Source: Candidatus Bathyarchaeia archaeon | GTDB lineage: Archaea > Thermoproteota > Bathyarchaeia > Bathyarchaeales > DTEX01 | Length of the DNA: 64,000 nucleotides | Direction: 5' to 3' | Assembly: GCA_038882715.1 (NCBI GenBank) | Contig: JAVZNR010000003.1 | Span: 62,001-126,000, forward strand | Shown: positions 35,645-44,870 of the stretch, piece by piece | How the letters are laid out: every line of letters starts with the position of its first letter | Position numbering within the stretch: the first letter of the stretch is position 1 | Program-made: the position numbers and the translations under genes | Notes under the pieces: generated by a model | What the model was told of the DNA's origin: nothing | What the model saw: only the letters and a program-made list of their open reading frames with translations | The model's database searches: none

Positions 35645-37960
35645 ATGAGTAGTATTCTTAGAATTATTCTTTTATTGGCAAGCTTAAGCCTTATTTTGCT
35701 TAATTCATTCAAATGCATAAACGCAACTATTGACAGTCCAGGCACATCACGTGACGTCAGCACTACTATTATTTCTGGATGTATTCTTCACAAAAGTCCA
35801 CTTTTCGCATAAAGGGGTCTTGGCGAATTCGATTTATATATCGAAGATATCTCTGGCAAAATCTTAAAACATGAGAAAAAGACTTTAATTGGCATAGGGT
35901 CATATGACTTCACATGGGATACGGATTATAATTTTGGGGGCTTCTTCGTTGTAAAGGGATCTGAGGGTTACTATTATTCCTTCGAATGGATATTTCAAGA
36001 GTGGGTCTGGGACGTTTATCCATTATGGGGACATTGGGTGGATGTTGGTTCGTCATTTGACTATGCTTATGATGGCATAGCTTCAGCCTTCTCGACTGAA
36101 GGGACTCTTCGCTCGAATGATCAATATTATAAAGTGGGTTGGTCGGAGGGACAAGCTATAGCTGTTTCTATTAGGGGTAATCCAGGCACAAACTTTGATG
36201 TCTATATTTATGATGGAGCACGCCGTCTAATCGCAAGTGCCACGGGAACATCGTATCCGGACACTGTTGCTTTTGTTACGGGGAGCTGGCCCACCTACAT
36301 AAAAGTCCATCCACGCAGCGGTTCAGGAGAATACCGCCTGCAACATGGACGTCCTTCACTTGATGACCATAATGTTTCACCAGTTTACGTTAGACCTGGA
36401 CAAACTTTCTTGGTCGGGTACAAGATTCGTAGCCCATTTTACGATAACATTCAAGTGGGTCTTGGTTGTAGCATAAGAAGCCCTTCTAACCGCGTAATCG
36501 ATGACCCGTCACATGATGTTCTTGTTTCAGTATCCTACGGGACAAACTGGTATTACCGTAGCTTCACGGTGCCTTTAGATGCCGAGGAAGGCTGGTATGA
36601 TGTTTCTTGGGCTATTTGGGGAAAATATAGTCCCAGCAGTGGTTTTGATGTAGAATTTGACTCGGACTGGTGGGTGCCGGACCAACTTTATGTTTCCCGA
36701 ACAAAGGCGGTTAACTTTCAGATTCTAGATGAAGCCGGAAGCGCAGTTAGTGGGGCCTCGTTAGTCTTCGCAGGATCAAGCTACTCTCATGGTAGTTCAA
36801 TAAATATTGCACCAAGCTCATATTCGCTCTCTACTGGGATCATTCCAAGCGGCTACAGATTCAGGCAGTGGGAGACTAGTGGAGGAGTAAGCGTAATATC
36901 TCAGACATCTCCCTCCACAACAGCTACTGTCAGCGAAGACGGCACCATAACCATGCGTCTCCAGAGGACAGCCATGGTAACATTCTCGGTTACAGGCATG
37001 GGTTCAGACGCTGACGCTAGTGGAACAATTTTAACCGTTGACGGAGTCAATTATGCATATGCAGATTTACCAAAGTCATTCACTTGGGATGTTGGTTCAT
37101 CGCATAGCTTCTCTTGGAGCGACCCTGTGAGCGCTGGCTCAGATAAGCGATACGTCTGGGTCTCTACAAGCGGTCTTTCAACGGCTAAAAGTGGAACAAT
37201 TAATGTGCCATCTGATGGCGGCTCCATATCCTCCACATATAAAACACAGTATACTTTGACCATAAACGTTAACCCGCCCAGCTCGGGATCAACAAATCCT
37301 ACTGTTGGAACATACTGGTATGACTATGGTTCGGATGCCCTAATTTCAGCAACATCTAGTGTAGATTATATTTTCCAAAAATGGCAACTTGACGGTTCCG
37401 ACTACTCAACAAACAACCCAGTGACAGTTACAATAAATGAGCCATATTTGTTAACTGCTTATTTCGCGAAAATTCAAACAACAACTCACTACATTAATGT
37501 TGATAATCGCCTATTTTTAGTTATCATTAAAAGCAATTCAATAATATCAAATATGGCTTTAAACAAAGAACATAAAAAATTAACCTTCAATGTTGAAGGC
37601 CTAACTGGAACTGAGGGAATATGCAATGTAACAGTTCCAAAGGATTTATTGAATGCTAACATCGCGGATTGGAACGTGCTAATTGACGGAACAAGTCCTA
37701 AAAGCCTCATAATAAAATGGAATCAAACACACACGTTCATATACTTTACCTACACCCATAGCACTCATCTAGTAGAAATCAAAGGAACAGAAGTCGTGCC
37801 AGAATTTAACATTGTAACCATGGTCCTAGCGTTTACGGCTTTAACAACACTAACAATTGCCATTAAAAAAGAAGGGTTAAAACATAGACTAAGACTCCTA
37901 ATTTTAAAATGTAGTAGTGTAGTCAGTACTAGTAACAAACATATTAGGAAACGTAATTAA
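35645..37960 (+). pseudogene. large secreted surface protein with C-terminal anchor, interrupted by TAA
   Basis: ATG 35645 opens a signal peptide (MSSILRIILLLASLSLILLNSF); after 55 residues TAA at 35810-35812 stops the frame, which then runs open in the same phase to 37960. The downstream part has a pre-peptidase-like region (NFDVYIYDGARRLIASATG), beta-sandwich segments and three cell-surface repeat units of the type YSLSTGIIPSGYRFRQWE / YTLTINVNPPSSG...QKWQ. It ends with a VVPEFNIVTMVLAF motif, membrane helix and basic tail, the archaeal PEF-type C-terminal sorting arrangement. The exported full-length protein cannot be made without read-through. Internal start GTG 36038 would lack the signal. 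Confidence 0.75.
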
Positions 37961-38022
37961 TTACCACGTCACACCAAAATACCCTATGGGATACACGGTT
38001 GTGCCGCTAAGCCCCGGCAATC

Positions 38023-38102
38023 TGATACTCAAGTAACAGTTGGATAGTTTTTTCATCCAAGGTTTCGCGCGAAACCTTTTCTAGGCTGATGCTTGAGTAT
38101 CA
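38023..38102. repeat. nested inverted repeats at the 3' end of the element operon
   Basis: An 11-bp perfect outer stem (TGATACTCAAG at 38023-38033 with CTTGAGTATCA at 38092-38102) encloses a hairpin TTGGAT/ATCCAA (38040-38045/38055-38060) and the 20-bp palindrome AAGGTTTCGCGCGAAACCTT (38059-38078). The outer right arm contains the stop codon of the minus-strand gene ending at 38100. It may terminate or protect the mRNA, or mark an element boundary. Confidence 0.6.
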
Positions 38103-38818
38103 CCTGCGCCTTTCCCTATACGTCTTCTTTATGCGCTTGAGTTCCGTTTCGAATGATAGGATTGCCTTCAGTAGGGCTATGTCCTTAGGCTTCAGGTCTA
38201 GGCTGGCTTCATTATATGTTTTGATTCCCAGCTTGTGGATTGTGTAGGCTGCTACGGCGTCCACTATGCTCTGGCTTAGGCTTATTCCAGCCGCCTTTGC
38301 AATCCCATACACCTTGCGCATGAGCCTGCCGGCATACTCAGCAGCCACATGATTGCCACGCAGCCCGCATCTATCCAGAACCGTGCTTATTCTCGAAAGC
38401 ATGCGCTTAAGCGGGTCAGGCTCGCCTCCGCCGGCCTCGGAGCGGAGCCTCAGAACCCTAGCCGATCCGCCTGCCCCCTCCGTCCAAGTATCCGCTCCAA
38501 GTCCCGACTGGTCAGGCTTGAGCCCAGGTTTCTTCCGAACGCAAGGCTGCACTCAGGGTTCCAGTGGGCCTCGTAGTGTCCGCCGGCTCCGTCCTTATCG
38601 CCCGGATCATCGAACTCCGGGAACGGTATGCGGGCCTCCTCGATTTCCTCCAGCCAGACCAATCCGCATTTCGCGCATACAACCTCCCCATTCGAGTGTA
38701 TGAGGCTGCCGCCGCACTCAAGGCACAGGCCCAGCTGAGCCGCCAGCTCGGACAGCTGGTCGCGGCTTAGCCTCTCAAACATAAGCTTTAATAGGGCTGT
38801 GCCTGTGAGCGCGCTCAT
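38100..38818 (-). pseudogene. TFIIB-like zinc-ribbon protein with a -1 frameshift
   Basis: Two overlapping frames make one protein. The first (38818-38450) has the zinc ribbon CLECGGSLIHSNGEVVCAKCGLVW near residue 32 and LGSSLTSRDLERILGRRG. The second, one phase back, continues RLRSEAGGGEPDPLKRMLSRISTVL and RLMRKVYGIAKAAGISLSQSIVDAVAAYTIHKLG, which resembles one cyclin-like TFB repeat. Adding one G to the GGG at 38456-38458 joins them into about 239 residues. Canonical TFB has two repeats and about 300 residues, so this would be a short, element-borne factor. Two separate proteins cannot be excluded. Confidence 0.55.
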
Positions 38819-38819
38819 A

Positions 38820-39637
38820 CTACAGCCTCCCCCTCCAAACAGCGTATAGGAACGCTGCTAGAGCGATTATCAGGGCCAGCAAGGACCCCCACTTTTTAGC
38901 GGCATCCATGCCCCGCAGCCCCCCGCTAACCGTGAAGGAGACTAGGCCCTGGCTCGTTAACTCGGCTCCGAGGGGCCGGCTGCATACACCACGACTGGCA
39001 CGGCTATATCGTCTGCGGTTGCGTTAGCTGGAACCCTCAATTTAACGCTAATATAGGCTCTTCCAACGCTGCTCTCTGGGCTGCTTGTGAAGGCCCGCGG
39101 CAGGCGCTCCTCAACCCTGAACCAATCCGCGCATGACTTAAACTCAACCCTTATGATCAGAATGCTGGAGCCGCTGAACTCAACCGGGATCTGGAAGATC
39201 TTCTCCGCGCCGGCCTCCACTACGCCTAAGCTAACGGCTTCAACCCTAATCGCCGCGGCTGGAAGGCCTGAGACGTGAATCGGCCAGAAGACCTTAACAG
39301 CGGATTCAGCCGGCAGACCGCATATTTCGAGGCAGCCCCTAACCCCGAAATACGTCCAATTAGAATGCGGCTGATCGTTAACCGTAACCCTCAGGGGCGG
39401 CTCCGTGCAGTTAAATATAGCGCAGCACCCCTCAGTCTTGAGGGCCAGAACCCTGACATCGCCGAACCATTGGGCCTCCGCTATCATATGATCGCCCTCA
39501 ACCGTGAAGGGTCCAACCCGCACAGAAAACTTAGCCCAGCATGGAAAAGCCTGAAAAAGCCAAAGCAGAATTACAATCAACAAGATTATGGAAAGACTTT
39601 GGTGCGGGGAAAGAGATTTATTCCCCTCTTCTGACAA
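38820..39637 (-). pseudogene. membrane-anchored exported protein, frameshifted near its C-terminus
   Basis: The main frame (39637-38957, 226 residues) has an N-terminal hydrophobic helix (LSIILLIVILLWLFQAFPCW) and a beta-rich body with a Cys-rich centre. It stops at YAAGPSEPS, but one phase over the sequence continues LGAELTSQGLVSFTVSGGLRGMDAAKKW and a membrane helix LLALIIALAAFLYAVW, ending TAG at 38822-38820, one base before the ATG of the next gene. One extra C in the CCCC run near 38980 would restore it. The tight junction argues that the shifted tail was once translated. Confidence 0.6.
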
Positions 39638-39684
39638 AGTTTTATTTTGGTATATTGGGTCTATACGCGGGGGTGTCCGAGTGG
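39610..39684 (+). repeat. 75-bp repeat copy A, tRNA-Leu promoter and 5' end
   Basis: Aligned without gaps to 48515-48589 it matches at 63 of 75 positions, and the last 24 bases include the first 18 of tRNA-Leu, GCGGGGGTGTCCGAGTGG, exactly. Differences are mainly C/T transitions in the promoter. The copy covers the end of the integrase gene and the start of the exported-protein gene on the minus strand. Candidate attachment site or old tRNA duplicate. Confidence 0.75.
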
Positions 39685-41170
39685 ACAGCCTTGTCCAGAC
39701 AAGTTTGTACCCCCGCGTGAGGTTGGGAACATCTCTTCTCTAAGCATTTTAATGAACGTTTCCTTGATTAGTTTCTTCCTCTCCTCCTCCATTTCCTTGC
39801 TTGTGATAACGGTTCTATGCGGCTTGATTATAGCCCTCTTAAGCATCTCCCTATCTACATCAAATCCCTTGCTCTTTATAAAGTCTTCCAGTAGGGCTAT
39901 GAATTGCTCGTCTGGCGTTGGCCTGGGCTTAATTCTCAGGTCCGCCGCCGCATATATGCTTCTCAGGAAGTCAACGCCCTTCATCTCCACGGTTTTATCG
40001 TAGGGGCTTCGGACATGCCCCATCATGTACTCAACGTAGATTGTCTTCACGCCCTTGGCCTCAAGCTGGGTTTTAAAGAACTTCCTTAAGCTATGCGCCC
40101 TGAGTTCATAGCGCCTCTTTCCCCTTCCATTGAGCAAACCAGCCTTGCGGTAGAGCTCGTGGACTATGTCGCGGAGCCTATCAGTCGTTATGCCTGGGGG
40201 TATGAGCCCCCTTTTAATGTATGAGGCTGCAAGCCTCTCGTTCCTCACGATTGGAGATTCATCAACTATTTCCTCAGGCGGAATCTTTCTGGTTCCCATC
40301 CTACGCATGCTGAGATAATCATTTAAGGCATCCACGGCCTCCTTAGCTAAGAAAGTGTCGTAATTAGAGTACTGCCCCTTTGTTATCTGAGCTTCAACGT
40401 GAACGTGGACTGGTATAATCCCGCGCTCCAGATCCTCTTTAACATGTCGATACTTCAGCCTGACAAGCGTGGAGGGCCTGAATCCCCCAAGAGCCATGAA
40501 CGTGATAATAACCTTTCCCTGGAGGTCGGCAACCTCAAGTAGGCGCTGCAGTTCTTCCTGAGTTGGAGGACGATCGTTAAACGTGGGCGCGCGCCTAATG
40601 TTTTTCCTAACCACGGGGAGCAGCTTAACCCCATCAATAAAGTTGGCGTGATAGAAGCATTTTAGAGCCTTGTAGACGTTTAGGATTGTTCCATCGCTCA
40701 TCCCGGAGCTACGCGTCTCCGTGATAAACCAATGGATCCTCTTGTTTACGTCCTCGCTCCTCGCTTCTTCAATAAGCTGGTCTGGAGATAATCCAGCCCC
40801 ACTCAGAGTAGCGTTTAATCCAATAGGAGTATGTTTCAAGGGTCCGCGCGGCCCTCACGGCTGCAGCCATATTCATCATTGCGCTTGATGACAGGACAAA
40901 AGAGGCGAGTTCAGGAGACTTTGAGCATAATGCCTCAATAACCTTGCCCGCTAAATCGGAAATGAACTTTGGTGATGGAGTGAAGCCTATACAGTTGGAG
41001 GCCGGAGGGGCTACAGGTGTTACCTGCGGGTTCTTCAGCCTCCAGTAAGCGCCCCTCTCGATTTGGACGTAAATCTTACCGCTAACGTTATCCAAAACTA
41101 TCTCGTACTGCCCAGTTTTCTTTAAAACTATGGGTCCGGTAATTGCCGCTTGTTCCACGGCTTCAAGCAT
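39661..41170 (-). pseudogene. tyrosine recombinase (integrase) with a +1 frameshift
   Basis: The N-terminal frame (41170-40769) ends TLETYSYWIKRYSEWGWIIS; the second (from 40839) carries on GLSPDQLIEEARSEDVNKRIHW. Removing one G from the GGGG run near 40800 joins them as a SAM-like core-binding domain. The catalytic part has GGFRPSTLVRLKY (first Arg), RAHSLRKFFKT (HxxR), MMGHVRSPY and a later Tyr. Full length is about 500 residues, as in archaeal plasmid and virus integrases. Its last 18 codons run through the tRNA-Leu-like repeat. It is divergent from an abrB gene across an inverted repeat. Confidence 0.85.
39665..39718. other. tRNA-derived three-way junction
   Basis: ACGCGGGGGT (39665-39674) pairs perfectly with ACCCCCGCGT (39709-39718). 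Inside are two hairpins: GTCC-GAGT-GGAC (39675-39686), derived from the tRNA-Leu D-arm region, and CTTGT-CCAG-ACAAG (39690-39703). The closing stem contains the tRNA-Leu acceptor 5' strand; there is no anticodon or T arm. It could be an attachment site, a structured RNA or the 3' end of the int mRNA. Confidence 0.6.
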
Positions 41171-41180
41171 GTTTACAATT

Positions 41181-41201
41181 CTTACATGTAAAGAATGTAA
41201 G
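41181..41201. promoter_or_regulatory. inverted repeat between int and abrB
   Basis: CTTACA-N9-TGTAAG lies just upstream of the integrase start (41170) and 55 bases before the abrB start, so one regulator, perhaps the AbrB protein, could control both directions. Confidence 0.4.
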
Positions 41202-41256
41202 GAGTAAGATATTTAAGATTTTCCCTACAAAACTTAAATGTAGGAGGAAAAACGGA

Positions 41257-41403
41257 TTGCAAAAAACTCTTGGAGCGGCTAAAATAAGCACGAAGGGGCA
41301 GGTTACAATCCCAGCTGAAGCGAGGAGAAGATTTAACCTCAACGCGGGCGATCTGGTCCTCTTCATTGAGGAGGATGGCAAACTCATTTTGAAGAAGGGG
41401 TAG
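41257..41403 (+). CDS. AbrB/MazE-type (SpoVT-AbrB domain) DNA-binding protein
   Basis: 48 residues forming one swapped-hairpin domain: AKISTKGQVTIPAEARRRFNLNAGDLVLFIEEDGKLIL. TTG 41257 follows TAGGAGG with nine-base spacing, which decides the start; the longer frame from 41143 would overlap the integrase. It may repress the element's own genes or act as a lone antitoxin; no toxin follows, since the next gene is convergent. Confidence 0.85.
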   Translation: MQKTLGAAKISTKGQVTIPAEARRRFNLNAGDLVLFIEEDGKLILKKG

Positions 41404-41655
41404 CTACTCAACCCTAACATTCCGCATCTCCAGGATATCGCTTTTTAGGATGACGAGGCCGGATTCGAAGGAAAACTCGCTTTTATCCGCGCCCTTATCC
41501 CACAGTATCCACAGGGCCTTATCGCTCTCCTTAACGATCCAGCCTACCGTCTCGCGGACGATTGGGGATAGGAGGCTGTGTTTGCTATTGCGGAAGAGAA
41601 CATGGTCTAGATATCGGATATATACGAGCCGCTTTAGCCCATTATCTTTATCCAT
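41404..41655 (-). CDS. hypothetical protein of the integrated element
   Basis: 83 residues from ATG 41655, which follows GGAGGTGGACTG: DKDNGLKRLVYIRYLDHVLFRN at the N-terminus, then ETVGWIVKESDKALWILWDKG and a beta-rich end. It overlaps by eight bases the 50-residue ORF upstream, and its stop meets the abrB stop on the other strand. The VYIRYLDHVLFRN...GWIVKE..W..LWD pattern recurs in small archaeal element proteins, but I cannot name a family. Confidence 0.65.
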   Translation of the reverse strand: MDKDNGLKRLVYIRYLDHVLFRNSKHSLLSPIVRETVGWIVKESDKALWILWDKGADKSEFSFESGLVILKSDILEMRNVRVE

Positions 41656-41800
41656 CAGTCCACCTCCAGTCTCCGCTTGGATCAAGCGCCAGTTTCCCCT
41701 CTTTGAGCAACATTTTGAAGAGTGAATCCGCTTCTCCACGGCTTAGGCCGAGACTCATGACAGCATTTAGGAACTTCGAAGCAGCCCTAAAAATACTCAT
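41648..41800 (-). CDS. 50-residue ORF between the MCM-like gene and the next
   Basis: Starts at ATG 41800, overlapping the stop of the MCM-like gene by ATGA, and stops at 41648 inside the start of the following gene. The product, SIFRAASKFLNAVMSLGLSR at its N-terminus then GEADSLFKMLLKEGKLALDP, is helical with a final DWRWTDG. Double coupling supports real translation. Function unknown. Confidence 0.55.
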   Translation of the reverse strand: MSIFRAASKFLNAVMSLGLSRGEADSLFKMLLKEGKLALDPSGDWRWTDG

Positions 41801-43819
41801 CTTTTAACGAATTTTACGCCTTTAGGCGTGAAGCTGTAGCCGTCTTTATCGCTTCGAAGCAGCCCTAAACCCTTAAGAATATTAACTTTCCGCGTAATCG
41901 TCTTCTCGTCTGTCTCCAAAAATGCTGCCAGCTCGTCTCGCTTAGCTTTGCCGTGCTTGACAATGTAGTCAATTATTCGGAATATGTAGCTGTCCTGTAA
42001 TGTCCCGCCCCTTAGCTTTATATCTGATTGCATCTCCTCCATTAGTGCCTTATTTATGGCTGAAAACTCCTCATCGCTTAGATTTCTTAACGTTCGTTGA
42101 ACCTCCGCGTATTTGTCTAGCTCGATGTCACGGGCGCAAAAGTCGAGCCATTCATACGCGAGTTTGTAATGTCTTTCAGAGGGCTCTAATTCACCCTCAA
42201 GGAGCGCAAAGCTGTAGGCGATAACAGCCAGCTTGTATGGAATATTCCTTAATAATAATGGTATATCTTCCACCCCGTAGCGTTTCTCAAGCTCTTTGCT
42301 CAGCTCCATGATCTTAGGCCAAAGATCGCTTGGAATCCTGTACGTGATTTCTTGGCTTAAGTTCCATCTGAGAATTGTTCTTGCAGCATCAAGTACCCTT
42401 TTATCGTCTTCGGTTAGGCTGTAAACGGTTGAGTCATAGCGGACGTCTATTGGAATTCCATAAGTGTAGATTGCAAAGGCGAATCGCGCTAAGAACTTGC
42501 TGTCGAAAATCTTTAATGCCACGCATTTATAAACAAGCTCATCGAAGGGTTGAGCTGGGTTGTTGAGTATTTTTAGCCGGCACCTTGCCCACAGCTCCAT
42601 GTTCTTAATACCGGCTATCGTGCATATCCCATCCCTTCTACTCTCGATCTGCTCGTCTAAGGCGTGTGGAGGTATATTATCAATAATAATGAAGCTTAAA
42701 TCCGCGCTTGGAAGGGCGCCTTTCTTCGCAACCCAACCTATTCCCTCAACCTTCTCTAAACCAACCGTCAGGCCCGCCTCGGTTTTACGCCCCCGTAGAT
42801 ATTTGCCGGCTCCCAGCCAGTTGATTAGGAACCTCGCCCTCTGGCTCTTATAATTGGTGCTGGGCCCCAGCTCCCCAGTAGTTGCGCCTAGCTCCTTATC
42901 TCCGCTTTCAGGTGTTTGAACCCACACGGGGCTGGCTATCGTTAGGAGATCTGCCATGAAACCCTTGCGCACCTCATCGCCTTTAGCGTTAGCTGCCTTC
43001 CGAAGGATCTCAGCTATCTGCCATATTCCCGATCCCTCTAAGCCATCAGGCTTAGCAATTCCCCGTAATACTTCACGGGCTTTCTCGACTTCCTCGGCTG
43101 GCGGAGCCAGAACCTCGCTCTCGCTTGTGAAAGCCACAATTAATACGCCTATTCTTCCACGATAACCTCTACAAAGCCAGCCCTCAGCAATAATCCAGTT
43201 TGGGCATCTCCGTAAATCGCATCTCTCCCCGTGGATGAACCAAGCGCGCCCTTCCCCTCCACTTAAATCGTAGACTAACGCATGGGTTACAGCCCACTCA
43301 CTTCGTCCCTGATAAATGACTTTCTTACGCCACTCTGGGCAACGTTAAAAGTTTCGCTTTTCAGCAAATACTGAGAGGGCATCGAGAGGATTATTAGTGT
43401 CAAAGTAAGTGGCCCAGGCCGAGGGATCAAAGCGCCTTTCATCATTAACGCTTAACTTTAAGCCTTTCCTAAGTGGGCACTTATCTATCTCGCATTCCCC
43501 CTGGCTCTTTACACTTGAAAAGAATCTCTGAAAAACGGCTGACTGGAGTGGCTAAAGCGGATATTTGCACGCGGCCCCTAAATGGCCGATCACCCGTGAA
43601 ACTAAACGTTTCGCCTACTTCAGTAGCAGGCGGCAGTTCCGTAGGTAATGTGATCTTAGGCGGGGCTCTTGCTTCCATAGGGAGTAGATTTCTAAGCATC
43701 CCTTGGATGTAATCCTCACGTAGGAGCTTCTCACGCCACCTATACTCCTTCAATATGGTTACAGATTGTTCAGGCGTATAGCCCCAGTATAATAGGCGCT
43801 CTAAAGTTCCCATGTCCAC
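41797..43819 (-). pseudogene. MCM-like replicative helicase of the element, twice broken
   Basis: Three collinear pieces. 43819 to about 43500: N-terminal part ending CKEPG before a GGGGG run (43497-43501) where one G too many shifts the frame. From there to TAA 43347-43345: EIDKCPLRKGLKLSVNDERRFDP, completing a zinc-type CxnCxnC. After the TAA the same frame goes on through RCPEWRKKVIY to 41797. The AAA+ part keeps KTEAGLTVGLEK, WVAKKGALPSADLSFIIIDNI (aligned with Walker B) and LWARCRLKILNNPAQP (the ARt..aaaNP region), but no GxxGxGKS Walker A is found. The C-terminus is a winged helix (AFLETDEKTITRKVNILKGLGLL). Confidence 0.65.
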
Positions 43820-43852
43820 CTCGGAGGGGCTTGGCTTGCCGGCAAGCCCGCC

Positions 43853-44173
43853 TTACAAATATTCATCTAAGACTTTATCTTTCTCTCGAACCTCCTTCAA
43901 TGTGTAGCCTAACTCGTTCTCATAGTTCTCCCAGCCACCTTCAGGCCGCTCAGCCTCCTTAATAGCGCCAATGAAGACAACATTAGCGCTTTTGCTCCCA
44001 TACTTCGCATATAGCTCATCCAATAATTGCTGGGCATCGTTAATTTCCAATGGCGTCCCTTCAACATGATAGCCTGTAATCGTAAAGAATCGATCTTGGC
44101 TATAGACTTCGATATTGCCATGTCTAAAATTCTCAATTTTGCCCTCGCCTCTCTTAGCAACTTGAGTAATCCT
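43853..44173 (-). pseudogene. PrimPol (primase-polymerase) C-terminal remnant
   Basis: The frame is open from just after TAG 44176-44174 to 43853 and has no early start codon. It reads ENFRHGNIEVYSQDRFFTITGYHVEG, the conserved end of the archaeo-eukaryotic PrimPol catalytic domain (iEvYs..RyfTiTG), then helices QQLLDELYAKYG and a charged tail. The catalytic DxD region is gone, so the 5' two thirds were deleted at about 44.17 kb. It directly precedes the MCM-like gene, a common replication pair of archaeal plasmids. Confidence 0.6.
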
Positions 44174-44251
44174 CTAAGTCCATGAATTTAAAAAGGCTCG
44201 GCGTTCTTAGGAAAAGACGTGATTGACATTTAAACAATTAAAAATAGAAAA

Positions 44252-44279
44252 AGAGAAGATTTTGCGGGAGATATCGCCA
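44252..44279 (+). repeat. 28-bp direct repeat, copy 1 (left of relBE)
   Basis: Ends TTTTGCGGGAGATATCGCCA. It matches 44871-44898 at 26 of 28 bases. The region from here to 44388 otherwise holds only a fragment (RFKCVGCKTLI in one frame) and the relB promoter. Confidence 0.7.
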
Positions 44280-44388
44280 ATTATCTTGGCATAAGAAGAC
44301 AGATAATAAGGTTTATAGGTTTAAATGTGTGGGATGCAAAACTTTAATTTAGAGCATTTTCTCCATAATTATTTTAGGTGTTAAAGAG

Positions 44389-44595
44389 TTGGACATATCT
44401 GTTTCTGAAAGCCAGTTGAGGCTTATACTAAATAGACTGGATATGGTTAGGCTGGAGCTTTTGAGACTTAGAGCCATGCTTCTACCAGAGGAGGAGCTGA
44501 GCGAGGAAGAGAAGAAAGAGCTTGAAAAGGCTCGAAAGGAGATAGCGGAAGGTTCAGGCATAAGCCTTGAAGACCTCATTAAGGAGATAGGCTGA
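44389..44595 (+). CDS. relB: RelB-type antitoxin
   Basis: 68 residues: a helical N-terminal half (SESQLRLILNRLDMVRLELLRLRAMLL) and an acidic tail (EEELSEEEKKELEKARKEIAEG...SLEDLIKEIG) suited to wrap the toxin. TTG 44389 is the only usable start, after AGGTG. The RelE gene follows after six bases. Confidence 0.8.
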   Translation: MDISVSESQLRLILNRLDMVRLELLRLRAMLLPEEELSEEEKKELEKARKEIAEGSGISLEDLIKEIG

Positions 44596-44601
44596 CAACA
44601 A

Positions 44602-44865
44602 ATGTTTCAGATAATCTTATCTCAGAGAGCTAGAAAATCCATCGAGAAACTCCCTGAGCACTATAAAAGAAGGATTATTGAGCTGCTCTTAATTTTTCGT
44701 GAGAATCCGGTTCCAGCTGAATATTACGACGTCAAAAAGATCAAAGGATACACAGACACTTATAGGGTTAGAATCGGCGACATTCGAGTGATCTACGAAA
44801 TATTATGGAACCTTAATAAGGTTCATGTATTATTGGTTGAATGGAGAGAAAGAGCCTACCCTTAA
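44602..44865 (+). CDS. relE: RelE-type mRNA interferase toxin
   Basis: 87 residues with the RelE/ParE fold signature: ILSQRARKSIEKLPEHYKRRIIELL, YDVKKIKGYTDTYRVRIGDIRVIYEI and VHVLLVEWRERAYP. Basic active-site residues (Lys and Arg of KIKG, YRVRIGDIRV) are kept. RelE toxins cut ribosome-bound mRNA. The pair lies exactly between 28-bp direct repeats. Confidence 0.92.
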   Translation: MFQIILSQRARKSIEKLPEHYKRRIIELLLIFRENPVPAEYYDVKKIKGYTDTYRVRIGDIRVIYEILWNLNKVHVLLVEWRERAYP

Positions 44866-44870
44866 ACAAA

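Noticed and set aside
38456-38458. Programmed -1 frameshifting joining the TFIIB-like halves
   Set aside because: No X-XXY-YYZ slippery sequence is present and other genes of the same element carry similar run-length changes, so decay or sequence error is simpler.
43909-44160. An 83-codon minus-strand frame over the PrimPol remnant
   Set aside because: It is in a different phase from the frame that encodes the conserved PrimPol segment and has no motifs.
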